From positions 1-7,849 of the forward strand of contig JAQTRJ010000085.1 in NCBI GenBank assembly GCA_028711875.1: a DNA stretch of 7,849 nucleotides. Reading direction: 5' to 3'. The position numbers and the translations under genes are program-made. The notes below the pieces were generated by a model that was not told the origin of the DNA, ran no database searches, and worked only from the letters and a program-made list of their open reading frames with translations. Shown here piece after piece: positions 1 through 6,175 of this stretch. This stretch comes from a bacterium. Its GTDB lineage: Bacteria > Electryoneota > RPQS01. How positions within the stretch are numbered: the first letter of the stretch is position 1; every line of letters starts with the position of its first letter.

Positions 1-106
1 GGGACTGAAGGCTCACGGAATTCAACTTGACCGGAAGCAGCTCGCGGAGATGGCGGTGAACGATCCGGCGGGATTCGAGCAGCTGACCCGCCACATCGCC
101 GCCTGA
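1..106 (+). CDS. rplT: 50S ribosomal protein L20, C-terminal end (partial)
   Basis: L20 binds 23S rRNA early in large-subunit assembly. Only the last 34 residues are present, read from base 2 to the TGA at 104-106. The sequence GLKAHGIQLDRKQLAEMAV followed by NDPAGFEQL is the typical L20 C-terminus (GI.LDRK.LA.LA..DP..F..L). The gene upstream of pheS in the common infC-rpmI-rplT-pheS-pheT order is rplT, which agrees. The start and RNA-binding N-terminus lie outside the window. What is seen is the short peptide; the assignment rests on motif memory plus context. Confidence 0.93.
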   Translation, partial: GLKAHGIQLDRKQLAEMAVNDPAGFEQLTRHIAA

Positions 107-114
107 TCGCATCG

Positions 115-127
115 GTTCCTCAGGAAC
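115..127 (+). promoter_or_regulatory. Small hairpin in the rplT-pheS leader
   Basis: GTTCC (115-119), loop TCA and GGAAC (123-127) form a 5-bp hairpin just after the rplT stop. Its 3' arm, extended to base 128, could instead pair with 165-171 (GGAACG against CGATTCC with one bulged A). That region is the 5' arm of the following terminator-like hairpin. Three segments with alternative pairings resemble an attenuator, but the pairings are short and the order does not match the classic leader-peptide layout. Weak evidence. Confidence 0.25.
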
Positions 128-128
128 G

Positions 129-155
129 GTGTGCGCATCTCAGTTTGTGTTTTGA
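129..155 (+). CDS. Possible Phe-containing leader peptide of pheST
   Basis: GTG at 129-131 opens an 8-codon frame reading MCASQFVF and ending at TGA 153-155, six bases before the terminator-like hairpin. Two of eight residues are Phe, and the last sense codon is Phe. In Escherichia coli the pheST operon is attenuated through the Phe-rich leader pheM, so this position is suggestive. The SD is poor: AGGA at 122-125 is only 3 bases from the GTG and lies in another hairpin. Two Phe codons in T-rich DNA can also arise by chance. Speculative. Confidence 0.2.
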   Translation: MCASQFVF

Positions 156-160
156 TTGGT

Positions 161-194
161 CAAGCGATTCCGCGTCTTGGGAATCGCTTGTTTT
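161..194 (+). terminator. Intrinsic terminator or attenuator between rplT and pheS
   Basis: CAAGCGATTCC (161-171) and GGAATCGCTTG (180-190) are perfect reverse complements. They make an 11-bp stem with an 8-nt loop (172-179), followed immediately by TTTT (191-194) and then CCTCCC. The T tract is short, so partial termination is likely. It lies just before the pheS SD, so it could end the rplT transcript or act as an attenuator setting pheST expression. It overlaps the longer reading frame upstream of pheS, which supports starting pheS downstream of it. Confidence 0.7.
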
Positions 195-200
195 CCTCCC

Positions 201-206
201 GGAGGA
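201..206 (+). promoter_or_regulatory. Shine-Dalgarno of pheS, possibly sequestered
   Basis: GGAGGA precedes TTG 210 by 3-4 bases, and ATT 213 by 6-7. It is the only strong SD in the leader and decides the start. TCCTC (194-198) can pair with GAGGA (202-206) across a 3-nt loop, which would hide the SD. This small hairpin would stack just 3' of the terminator-like stem. Confidence 0.65.
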
Positions 207-209
207 CGT

Positions 210-1229
210 TTGATTCAGGAACGCATTACGGAAACCCGCGCTCTGGCCGCGCGGGAGTTTGAAGCGGCGACAACGCTGGCCGAAGCCGAAGCGGTGAAGC
301 TCACCTATTTGAGCCGTAAGGGCGTGGTGGCGGAGCTGTTCAAGCTCATGCCGCAGGTGGACGCCGCGGAGCGACCTCGATCCGGTCAATTGTTGAATGA
401 GCTGAAGACGGAGCTGGAGGCGCTGGCTGAGCGCCGTCTTGCAGAATTGAGGCCAAAAGTCTCCGGGCCGCTCGTGGACGTAACGCTGCCGGGGCGCAAG
501 CCGTTTGTGGGCACGTATCACCCGCTGACGATCGTGATGCGGGAAATCATCGAGATTTTTCGCAGCATGGGATTCCGCGTTGCCGACGGACCCGAGATCG
601 AGCTGGTTCGCTACAATTTCGACATGTTGAACACGCCGCCGTGGCATCCGTCGCGCGACGAGTCGGACACGATGTATCTGCCGAACGGTTTCGTGGTGCG
701 GACGGAGACGTCGCCGGTGCAGATTCGGGTGATGGAATCGCAGCAGCCGCCGGTGCGAATTATTTCTCCGGGGCGCGTGTATCGCCGCGATCGTCCTGAC
801 GCCACGCACTCGCCGATGTTTCATCAGGTCGAGGGTCTCTACGTGGACGAGGGCGTGACCATGGCCGATCTCAAGGGCACGCTGCTGCATTTCTATCGCA
901 CGCTATTCGGAGCGCAGACGCAGATTCGTTTTCGCCCGCACTTTTTTCCGTTCACTGAGCCGTCGGCCGAAGTGGACGTGACCTGCAATTTCTGCGGGGG
1001 GAAGGGCTGCCGCGTGTGCAAGCAGACCGGCTGGCTGGAGATGGGCGGCAGCGGGATGGTGGACCCGAACGTGCTGGCGGGAGTTGGCTACGATACCGAG
1101 AAATACACCGGCTACGCGTTTGGTCTGGGAATAGACCGGATTGCGATGCGCCGCTTCGGCCTCGACAACATCCGACTCCTGTTCGAGAGCGATGTGCGGT
1201 TCCTAAGACAGTTTCCGGCGGCGTGCTGA
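210..1229 (+). CDS. pheS: Phenylalanyl-tRNA synthetase alpha subunit
   Basis: The class II aminoacyl-tRNA synthetase catalytic subunit activates Phe with ATP and charges tRNA-Phe in the cytoplasm as an alpha2-beta2 enzyme with PheT. From TTG 210 it is 339 aa, normal for PheS. The N-terminal coiled-coil region ends near YLSRKG (about 33-38). The core has HPLTIVMREI from about 104, class II motif 2 RVYRRD (189-194) with DATHSPMFHQVEG (197-209), and motif 3 GLGIDR (305-310). Four Cys (259, 262, 267, 270) sit in the CxxC/CxxC knuckle known from Bacillus-type PheS. An in-frame TTG at 156 would add 18 residues, but it has no SD and crosses the hairpin at 161-190, so TTG 210 is chosen. From there the N-terminus aligns nearly residue for residue with Bacillus subtilis PheS as I recall it. 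ATT 213 would match that length exactly but is a very rare start. Confidence 0.96.
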   Translation: MIQERITETRALAAREFEAATTLAEAEAVKLTYLSRKGVVAELFKLMPQVDAAERPRSGQLLNELKTELEALAERRLAELRPKVSGPLVDVTLPGRKPFVGTYHPLTIVMREIIEIFRSMGFRVADGPEIELVRYNFDMLNTPPWHPSRDESDTMYLPNGFVVRTETSPVQIRVMESQQPPVRIISPGRVYRRDRPDATHSPMFHQVEGLYVDEGVTMADLKGTLLHFYRTLFGAQTQIRFRPHFFPFTEPSAEVDVTCNFCGGKGCRVCKQTGWLEMGGSGMVDPNVLAGVGYDTEKYTGYAFGLGIDRIAMRRFGLDNIRLLFESDVRFLRQFPAAC

Positions 1230-1254
1230 TGTCTTAACCTTGAATTGATTTCTC

Positions 1255-3639
1255 ATGATTGTTTCCTACCGTTGGCTAAAAGAACTCGTTGATCTACCTG
1301 TCTCGCCGAGCGAGCTGGTAGAGATTCTGACGTTTCTTGGACTCGAAGTCGAAGAGACGACGTCGTTCGCGCCGCTGCTCGAGAACGTGGTGATTGGTGA
1401 AGTCGTCGAATGCGCACGGGTCGAAGGCAGCGATCACCTGTGGATCACGCGGGTCAACGTGGGCGGAGAAACTTTACCCATCGTATGCGGCGCGCCGAAC
1501 GCACGGATCGGTTTGAAAGCGGCGGTGATGCTGCCCGGTTCGATGACGGTGGACGGAATGAAGGTGAAGAAAGCGAAGCTGCGCGGAATCGAATCACACG
1601 GAATGCTCGCGTCCGAGCGCGAACTTGGACTATCGGGCGATCATGCCGGGATTATCGAAGGTGATGCGACATGGCGGGTGGGATCTGCGGCGGCGGAGTA
1701 TTTGAATCTGCCCGATACGATTTATGACGTAGAGATCACTCCCAACCGTCCCGATTTTTTATCGCACGTCGGCGTGGCCCGAGACGTAGCCGCCAAGCTT
1801 AAGCTGCCGTGGCGTTGGCCGGATTACAGGCTGAGCGAGATAAGCGAACCTGCTTCTTCGTTCGTATCCGTGGAGATAAAGGCTCCCGAAGCCTGTCCGC
1901 GATACTGCGCGCGGGTGATTCGGGGAGTCAAGATCGCGCCGTCGTCCTTCGAAACGCGGCTGAAGCTGACGCGCTGCGGCGTGCGGCCGATCTCGAACAT
2001 CGTGGACGCGACGAATTTGCTCATGCTCGAGTTTGGCCAGCCGCTCCATGCCTTCGATGCGAGATTCGTAGATCAGCGGGAAATTATCGTGCGCATGGCG
2101 GCGGAAGGCGAACGATTCGTCACGTTGGATGGCGAAGAGCATAAGCTGACTGCGCAAGATCTGCTGATTGCCGACGCGAGCAAGGGAATCGCGCTGGCCG
2201 GAATTATGGGTGGACAGAACAGCGAGATTCGTGACGATACGCAGGACGTCATCATCGAGTGCGCGTATTTCGATCCGGTGCACGTCCGCCGCACGGCGAA
2301 GCTCCATGGGATGGGAACAGAATCCTCGCGGCGATTCGAGCGGGGGATGGATCCTAACGGAGTGCCGCGCGTAGCGGATGCCACTGCCGCTTTCATGCAT
2401 GCGCTCGGCGGCGGCGACGTGCTGCGCGAGCGGGTGGATTGCTATCCGAATCCGATCGCTCCGCGCGACGTTGCGTTTCGACCAAGCCGCGCGGCCGTGG
2501 TGGTGGGGATCGAGATTCCGCGCGAAGAAATCAAGGACACGCTGACGCGACTTGGCTGCGAGGTTCGTGAAGCGGGGGAGCACTGGCAGGTTAAATGCCC
2601 AACGTGGCGACCCGATCTCGAACGGGAGATAGACCTGATCGAAGAAGCGATTCGGGTGTACGGCTATGACAAGATTCCCATGGCGAATGTCAGCCGGGTG
2701 CCGCTTCAAGGGGGTGACGATGCCATGTCGGTGTTGCGGCGCAGTGTGGTGGACGTCATGGTGAGCTTAGGTTTCCATGAAACACTGTCGGTTTCCATGT
2801 ATGCTCCGAATGAGAGGTTGGATCCACCCGACATGCCTCCCGGAGTATTGCTCAAGAATCCGGTCACGGATGAGATGCCGGCAATGCAGGGTTCGCTATT
2901 GCCGCATCTGGTTCGGGCGGCGGCGGCCAATTGGCAGAGAGGTGATCGGACGCTTCGGTTTTTCGAAGTTGCGAGGGTTTTTCACAAAGGCAAGGCGGAC
3001 GATCCACGGACTTGGGAACGCCAGACGCTCGCGGCATTGATGACGGGACAAGGGCATGCACAGAACTGGGATCAGGCTGTCAAGTCTTTTGATTTCTATG
3101 ATTTGAAGGCTGTGATCGAAGTTGTAGCGGCCAAGTTATCCCTTGACAATGTCGAGATTATTTGCTATGCTATTGATCGCGAAAGAGTTCTGAGTGGAGA
3201 AATCCGCTCTGGCAGTCAAGTGATCGGGATGTGGGGAATCTGGCCGGCTGGCTTCATGTCGAAGAGAGACTTGGACGGCGATGTCGGTTGGCTGGAATTA
3301 GACTTGGGGAAGTTGTCCGGCTGCCGGCGACCGGACATGCACTACTCTCCACTGCCGCGATTTCCCATATCGTGGCGGGATATCGCCGTGGTCGCAGACG
3401 AGGAGTTGCCGGTCGGCGATCTGCTGACAACGATTCGCGAGCTGGGGGGAGACTTCGTGCGAATGATCGAGCCGGTGGATCTTTATCGGGGCGAGCGTCT
3501 CGGGCCGGGCAAGAAATCGGTAGCGATCCGAATCGAATTTTCCCATCCCGAGCGGAGCCTGGAATCCGCCGAGGTGGATGGCTGGATGAAAACCATCGTG
3601 GATGGACTTCGAGACCGACGGGGAGCGGTACTTCGATAA
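1255..3639 (+). CDS. pheT: Phenylalanyl-tRNA synthetase beta subunit
   Basis: PheT is the structural and editing subunit of phenylalanyl-tRNA synthetase. It hydrolyses mischarged Tyr-tRNA-Phe and holds the tRNA. The product is 794 aa, full length for the family. In order: N-terminal MIVSYRWLKELVDL; an EMAP/Trbp111-type tRNA-binding OB domain (about 44-155, with IVCGAPNARIGLK and KLRGIESHGMLASE.ELGL); the B3/B4 editing domain (about 215-385, with GQPLHAFDA at 261-269 and IMGGQNSEI); the B5 domain (about 400-485, with CPTWRPDLEREIDLIEE from 448); the catalytic-like core; and a C-terminal FDX-ACB anticodon-binding domain (about 696-794, with SPLPRFPISWRDIAVV). The start is fixed by the conserved N-terminus. 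No convincing SD precedes it, and the 25-base gap after pheS suggests coupled translation. Confidence 0.97.
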   Translation: MIVSYRWLKELVDLPVSPSELVEILTFLGLEVEETTSFAPLLENVVIGEVVECARVEGSDHLWITRVNVGGETLPIVCGAPNARIGLKAAVMLPGSMTVDGMKVKKAKLRGIESHGMLASERELGLSGDHAGIIEGDATWRVGSAAAEYLNLPDTIYDVEITPNRPDFLSHVGVARDVAAKLKLPWRWPDYRLSEISEPASSFVSVEIKAPEACPRYCARVIRGVKIAPSSFETRLKLTRCGVRPISNIVDATNLLMLEFGQPLHAFDARFVDQREIIVRMAAEGERFVTLDGEEHKLTAQDLLIADASKGIALAGIMGGQNSEIRDDTQDVIIECAYFDPVHVRRTAKLHGMGTESSRRFERGMDPNGVPRVADATAAFMHALGGGDVLRERVDCYPNPIAPRDVAFRPSRAAVVVGIEIPREEIKDTLTRLGCEVREAGEHWQVKCPTWRPDLEREIDLIEEAIRVYGYDKIPMANVSRVPLQGGDDAMSVLRRSVVDVMVSLGFHETLSVSMYAPNERLDPPDMPPGVLLKNPVTDEMPAMQGSLLPHLVRAAAANWQRGDRTLRFFEVARVFHKGKADDPRTWERQTLAALMTGQGHAQNWDQAVKSFDFYDLKAVIEVVAAKLSLDNVEIICYAIDRERVLSGEIRSGSQVIGMWGIWPAGFMSKRDLDGDVGWLELDLGKLSGCRRPDMHYSPLPRFPISWRDIAVVADEELPVGDLLTTIRELGGDFVRMIEPVDLYRGERLGPGKKSVAIRIEFSHPERSLESAEVDGWMKTIVDGLRDRRGAVLR

Positions 3640-3642
3640 CAC

Positions 3643-3942
3643 ATGACCGTAGGCCTATTCGACACTACACACGGAGACGTTCTCGTGGACGCCATTACTT
3701 TCGATGCGCTGGAGACTAAGATCACTCTGGTGGTGGAGCGTTTGCGCGCGCTTCACTCGGAGAAGGAGGAATTACAGAAACAGGTGGACGTCTGGCGGGA
3801 ACGCTATGAAGGCTCGGCGGCGCGCGTAGAAGAGCTGTCGAGGGAATGCGATCGGTTGCGGGGCAATCAACGAGACCCGGATCAAGAGGACTTGATTCGG
3901 TCGAAGATTGCGGCTCTCCTGACCAAGCTTGAAGATGCGTAG
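3643..3942 (+). CDS. Small coiled-coil protein, ZapB-like cell division partner (putative)
   Basis: Up to 99 aa, charged, with no membrane segment or signal peptide. From about residue 22 it is heptad-like: LETKITLVVERLRALHSEKE, then more Glu/Lys/Arg-rich sequence, a helix-breaking stretch near RGNQRDPDQ, and a short terminal helix (IAALLTKLEDA). ZapB and similar short coiled coils bind ZapA and stabilise the FtsZ ring. A coiled-coil gene directly before zapA is a recurrent arrangement, so I infer a ZapA partner, but no diagnostic motif proves it. ATG 3643 lies 3 bases after the pheT stop with a poor SD. GTG 3685 has GGAG (3673-3676) 8 bases upstream and gives 85 aa beginning MDAITFDALETKI, just at the coiled coil; it is an equally good start. 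Confidence 0.75.
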   Translation: MTVGLFDTTHGDVLVDAITFDALETKITLVVERLRALHSEKEELQKQVDVWRERYEGSAARVEELSRECDRLRGNQRDPDQEDLIRSKIAALLTKLEDA

Positions 3943-3966
3943 ACCGACGGATCGGAAGGTCACGAC

Positions 3967-4290
3967 ATGACCCCCGAGGGAGCTGGAATGCGATCGGAGG
4001 AAGATCGCGAAACCACCGTGCGAGTGACGATTCTGGGGCAGGAGTATCCCCTTCGAGCTCATGCGGATGCGGACTATGTTCGGGAAATCGCCGCGTCGCT
4101 CGACGCTCGGATGCGAATGATCCAACAGGCTGAGCCGGATCGGCCGCCGTTGAAAGTTGCCATTCTGACAGCGCTCAATCTCATAGATGAGGTCTTTGCG
4201 CTTCGGCGAGAAAAGGTGGACTTGGCGGATCGCTTTGAGCGAAAAGTCCGAGAGTGTACCGAGCAACTGAACCGCGGGCTGATGGAGTAG
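3967..4290 (+). CDS. zapA: Cell division protein ZapA
   Basis: ZapA binds and bundles FtsZ at mid-cell. The product is 107 aa. It has the family pattern of an N-terminal beta hairpin domain (TTVRVTILGQEYPLRAHAD, then DYVREIAASLDARM, compare V.ILG..Y.L......YV...A..VD..M), followed by the hydrophobic segment VAILTALNLIDEVFALR and a C-terminal coiled-coil dimerisation helix. ATG 3967 has AAGGT (3956-3960) 6 bases upstream. ATG 3988 is preceded by GAGGGAG (3976-3982) at 5 bases and gives a 100-aa protein beginning MRSEEDRETTVRV, close to the usual ZapA length, so it may be the real start. The preceding coiled-coil gene ends 24 bases upstream, consistent with one transcript. Confidence 0.9.
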   Translation: MTPEGAGMRSEEDRETTVRVTILGQEYPLRAHADADYVREIAASLDARMRMIQQAEPDRPPLKVAILTALNLIDEVFALRREKVDLADRFERKVRECTEQLNRGLME

Positions 4291-4299
4291 CCGTTTCTG

Positions 4300-4323
4300 C
4301 CGGTGAGAATTCGTTCCTCACGG
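4300..4323 (+). other. Weak hairpin after zapA
   Basis: CC-GTGAG (4300-4307) can pair with CTCAC-GG (4317-4323), with one bulged G and a 9-nt loop. No T tract follows, so it is not a convincing intrinsic terminator. It may be a transcript-end structure or chance. The rest of 4291-4334 shows nothing else I can name. Confidence 0.25.
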
Positions 4324-4334
4324 AGGTTCCATAA

Positions 4335-4372
4335 CCGACACACACGTACAATCATTTACATAATCAACCATC
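4335..4372 (+). promoter_or_regulatory. Sigma70-type promoter for the non-coding RNA (and perhaps rny)
   Basis: CCGACA (4335-4340, 4 of 6 to TTGACA) and CATAAT (4359-4364, 5 of 6 to TATAAT) are separated by 18 bases. The surrounding stretch (about 4331-4370) is clearly AT-richer than the flanking genes. The predicted start at about 4371-4372 coincides with the first base of the arm CCCTGC that closes the proposed RNA structure. TACAAT at 4347-4352 is an alternative -10. Confidence 0.55.
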
Positions 4373-4592
4373 CCTGCTTGAGCCAGGCTTTTTCAAGAAC
4401 CGATAGGAAAAAGCATGGGAGTCCGGCTCTGGCGTCTATCGCAAGCCTGCCTCCGTCTTCGGGCGGATTCCGCGGAAGCCTTCGGGCTTTCCGATCCCGG
4501 ATAGTGGAAGCGAGAACCGTTTAGGAGGATTCCCACCGTGTATGTACCAGGTTCTTGGTACAGCGCCGCGCCCTGCAGGGATTGTTTTTTTT
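4371..4592 (+). ncRNA. ssrS: Candidate 6S-like regulatory RNA between zapA and rny
   Basis: 6S RNA mimics an open promoter and sequesters the housekeeping RNA polymerase holoenzyme. This about 220-nt segment folds by eye into a long rod. Pairs are 4372-4377/4575-4580 (CCCTGC/GCAGGG), 4394-4401/4550-4557 (CAAGAACC/GGTTCTTG), 4416-4420/4531-4535, 4424-4433/4510-4519 (two mismatches) and 4436-4440/4500-4504. The apex holds two hairpins with UUCG loops (4452-4467 and 4473-4493). Between the second and third helices lies a symmetric internal bubble of 14 nt per strand (4402-4415 and 4536-4549), the hallmark shape of 6S RNA. A promoter at the correct distance and T8 (4585-4592) bound it. zapA is the classic neighbour of ssrS in Proteobacteria. 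Against: two apical hairpins and a strong internal SD are unusual, and no sequence signature was verified. It could instead be an rny leader. Independent RNA about 0.65; 6S identity about 0.5. Confidence 0.52.
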
Positions 4593-4594
4593 GA
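4538..4594 (+). CDS. Possible short upstream ORF before rny
   Basis: AGGAGG (4523-4528), one of the strongest SDs in the window, lies 9 bases before GTG 4538. This opens an 18-codon frame reading MYVPGSWYSAAPCRDCFF and ending at TGA 4592-4594, 15 bases before rny. If translated it could be a leader peptide controlling rny. It overlaps the 3' half of the proposed structured RNA, so both can hardly be functional at once. I do not recognise the peptide, and the C-terminal Phe-Phe simply reads the T8 tract. Probably chance. Confidence 0.2.
   Translation: MYVPGSWYSAAPCRDCFF
4575..4592 (+). terminator. 3' end of the non-coding RNA with T8 tract
   Basis: The closing arm GCAGGG (4575-4580) is followed by ATTG and eight T (4585-4592). 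The arm can pair over a long range with 4372-4377. A local hairpin is weak, because CCCTGCAGGG (4571-4580) is a perfect palindrome giving only about 3 bp with a TGCA loop. Termination here may be incomplete, letting some transcripts continue into rny. Confidence 0.45.
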
Positions 4595-4609
4595 AAAGGG
4601 GAAGCGACC

Positions 4610-6175
4610 ATGGATAATCCGATCGTCATGCGTGCGATCGAGCTGGTTGCCTGTCTGGTTTTCTTCTTTCTGGGTTGGGCTATCGGACGACGATTCATCC
4701 GCAAGGAGCTGGCGGCTTCGAAGCAGGAAGCCGCCCGGATCATCGCCGATGCCCAGAAGGAGGCCGAAACGCTTTTCAAGGAGAAGATGCTCGAACTCAA
4801 GGACGAGCAGCTTCATCTGAGAAGCCGATTTGAAACGGAAAACCGGAAGAAACAGGATGAACTGACGCGCATGGAGAGAGCCCTGCGCGATCGAGAAGTC
4901 AGTTTACGGCAGAAGACCGAGGAGCTGGACAAAAAGACCAAAGAAGCCGACCGGCTGATTCAGTCCAATACGCAGAAAGAGAAATCTCTGCAGCAGAAGC
5001 AGCAGCGGATCGAGACTCTGGAAACGGAGGCGGAAGCGTCGCTGGAACGGATCGCCTCGCTGTCCAAGGATCAGGCTCTGACGGAACTCAAGGAGTCGCT
5101 GTTAGACAAAGCGCGCGAAGCCACAGCCGAGATGGTGAAGGAGATGCGCGATCAGGCACGTCTTCAGGCCAATCGCGAAGCGAAGGAGATCGTCATCGCG
5201 GCCATTCAGCGGAGCGCCGCCGATCATGCCGTGGAGAGTACGGTGTCGGTCGTGCCGATTCCCAATGATGAAATCAAGGGCCGGATCATTGGGCGGGAAG
5301 GGCGCAATATTCGCGCGTTTGAGCAGGCCACCGGGGTGGACATTATCGTGGACGATACGCCGGAGGCGGTGATCGTTTCCGCTTTCGATCCCCTGCGCCG
5401 CGAAGTGGCGCGCCTCGCGCTCGAGCGGCTCATGGCGGACGGACGGATTCATCCGGGACGGATCGAAGACTTGGTGACCAAGTGCGAGAAGGAGATGCAG
5501 GAGCAGCTTGTGCAGGTGGGCGAAGCCGCCTGCCATGAAGCGGGAGTCTCCGGACTGCACGCGGAGATGGTCAAGTTGCTCGGGCGGTTGAAATTCCGAA
5601 CCAGTTACGGTCAGAACATCCTGCAGCACTCGATCGAGGTGGCGCACCTCACCGGGCTAATGTGTGCGCAATTGGGACTCGATGCCAAGATGGGCCGGCG
5701 CGCCGGTCTGCTTCATGACATCGGCAAGGCGATTGACCGGTTCACGGAAGGGACGCACGTTCAGATCGGCGCCGAACTGGCCAAGAAATATCGCGAGCCG
5801 AAAGCGGTTATCAATGCGATCGCCGCTCATCACGGAGATGAGGAGTTCACGTCGCCGATCGCCGTGCTGGCGCAGGCGGCGGACGCCGTATCCGGGGCGC
5901 GGCCTGGCGCGCGGCGAGAAACGCTGGAGATTTACATTCAGCGTTTGCAGAAACTCGAAGAGATCACCAGCAGTTTTCGCGGCGTGCAGCGATCGTTCGC
6001 GATTCAAGCCGGTCGCGAGGTGCGAGTGATCGTCGAACCGGAGAAGATCACGGATGCCGTGGCCGAAACGATCGCACTGGAAATTGCGAAGAAGATCGAA
6101 TCGGAACTCGAGTATCCCGGACAGATCAAAGTAACCGTCTTGCGTGAATTCCGCGCCACCAGTATTGCCAAGTAA
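4610..6175 (+). CDS. rny: Ribonuclease Y
   Basis: RNase Y is a membrane-anchored endoribonuclease that starts mRNA decay and riboswitch turnover. The product is 521 aa, normal length. In order: one N-terminal transmembrane segment (about 9-26, [18 protein letters not shown]) followed by basic residues; a long charged coiled coil (about 30-200) rich in Glu, Lys and Gln; a KH RNA-binding domain (about 212-275) with [19 protein letters not shown]; and an HD domain with H340 ([11 protein letters not shown]), the HD pair 369-370 ([10 protein letters not shown]) and HHGDEE (407-412), the metal-binding catalytic signature. All expected active-site residues are present. ATG 4610 has AGGGG (4597-4601) 8 bases upstream. 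The preceding promoter, by read-through past T8, could supply its mRNA. It sits next to ymdB, the conserved partner gene. Confidence 0.97.
   Translation: MDNPIVMRAIELVACLVFFFLGWAIGRRFIRKELAASKQEAARIIADAQKEAETLFKEKMLELKDEQLHLRSRFETENRKKQDELTRMERALRDREVSLRQKTEELDKKTKEADRLIQSNTQKEKSLQQKQQRIETLETEAEASLERIASLSKDQALTELKESLLDKAREATAEMVKEMRDQARLQANREAKEIVIAAIQRSAADHAVESTVSVVPIPNDEIKGRIIGREGRNIRAFEQATGVDIIVDDTPEAVIVSAFDPLRREVARLALERLMADGRIHPGRIEDLVTKCEKEMQEQLVQVGEAACHEAGVSGLHAEMVKLLGRLKFRTSYGQNILQHSIEVAHLTGLMCAQLGLDAKMGRRAGLLHDIGKAIDRFTEGTHVQIGAELAKKYREPKAVINAIAAHHGDEEFTSPIAVLAQAADAVSGARPGARRETLEIYIQRLQKLEEITSSFRGVQRSFAIQAGREVRVIVEPEKITDAVAETIALEIAKKIESELEYPGQIKVTVLREFRATSIAK

Noticed and set aside
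156..209. N-terminal extension of PheS from TTG 156
   Set aside because: No SD, crosses the terminator-like hairpin, and the residues do not resemble PheS, whereas TTG 210 has GGAGGA and a normal-length N-terminus.
107..209. T-box riboswitch before pheS
   Set aside because: The gap is too short (103 bases) and lacks an identifiable specifier stem and T-box consensus.
120..890. Antisense open frame (256 codons) opposite pheS
   Set aside because: Overlaps conserved PheS coding sequence; Arg/His/Gln-rich shadow protein without motifs.
1759..2709. Long antisense open frame (316 codons) opposite pheT
   Set aside because: Fully inside the conserved pheT frame, Arg/His-rich composition typical of the complement of a GC-rich gene, no recognisable domain or SD.
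4371..4592. tmRNA, RNase P RNA or SRP RNA in the zapA-rny gap
   Set aside because: No tRNA-like TTCGANTC/CCA end, no RNase P core motifs, and no SRP GGAAG...GCAGCC apical motif; length also fits poorly.
4542..4820. ATG 4542 open frame (92 codons) using the AGGAGG site
   Set aside because: Runs out of frame deep into rny, spacing of 13 bases is long, and the product is Ser/Arg-rich without motifs.
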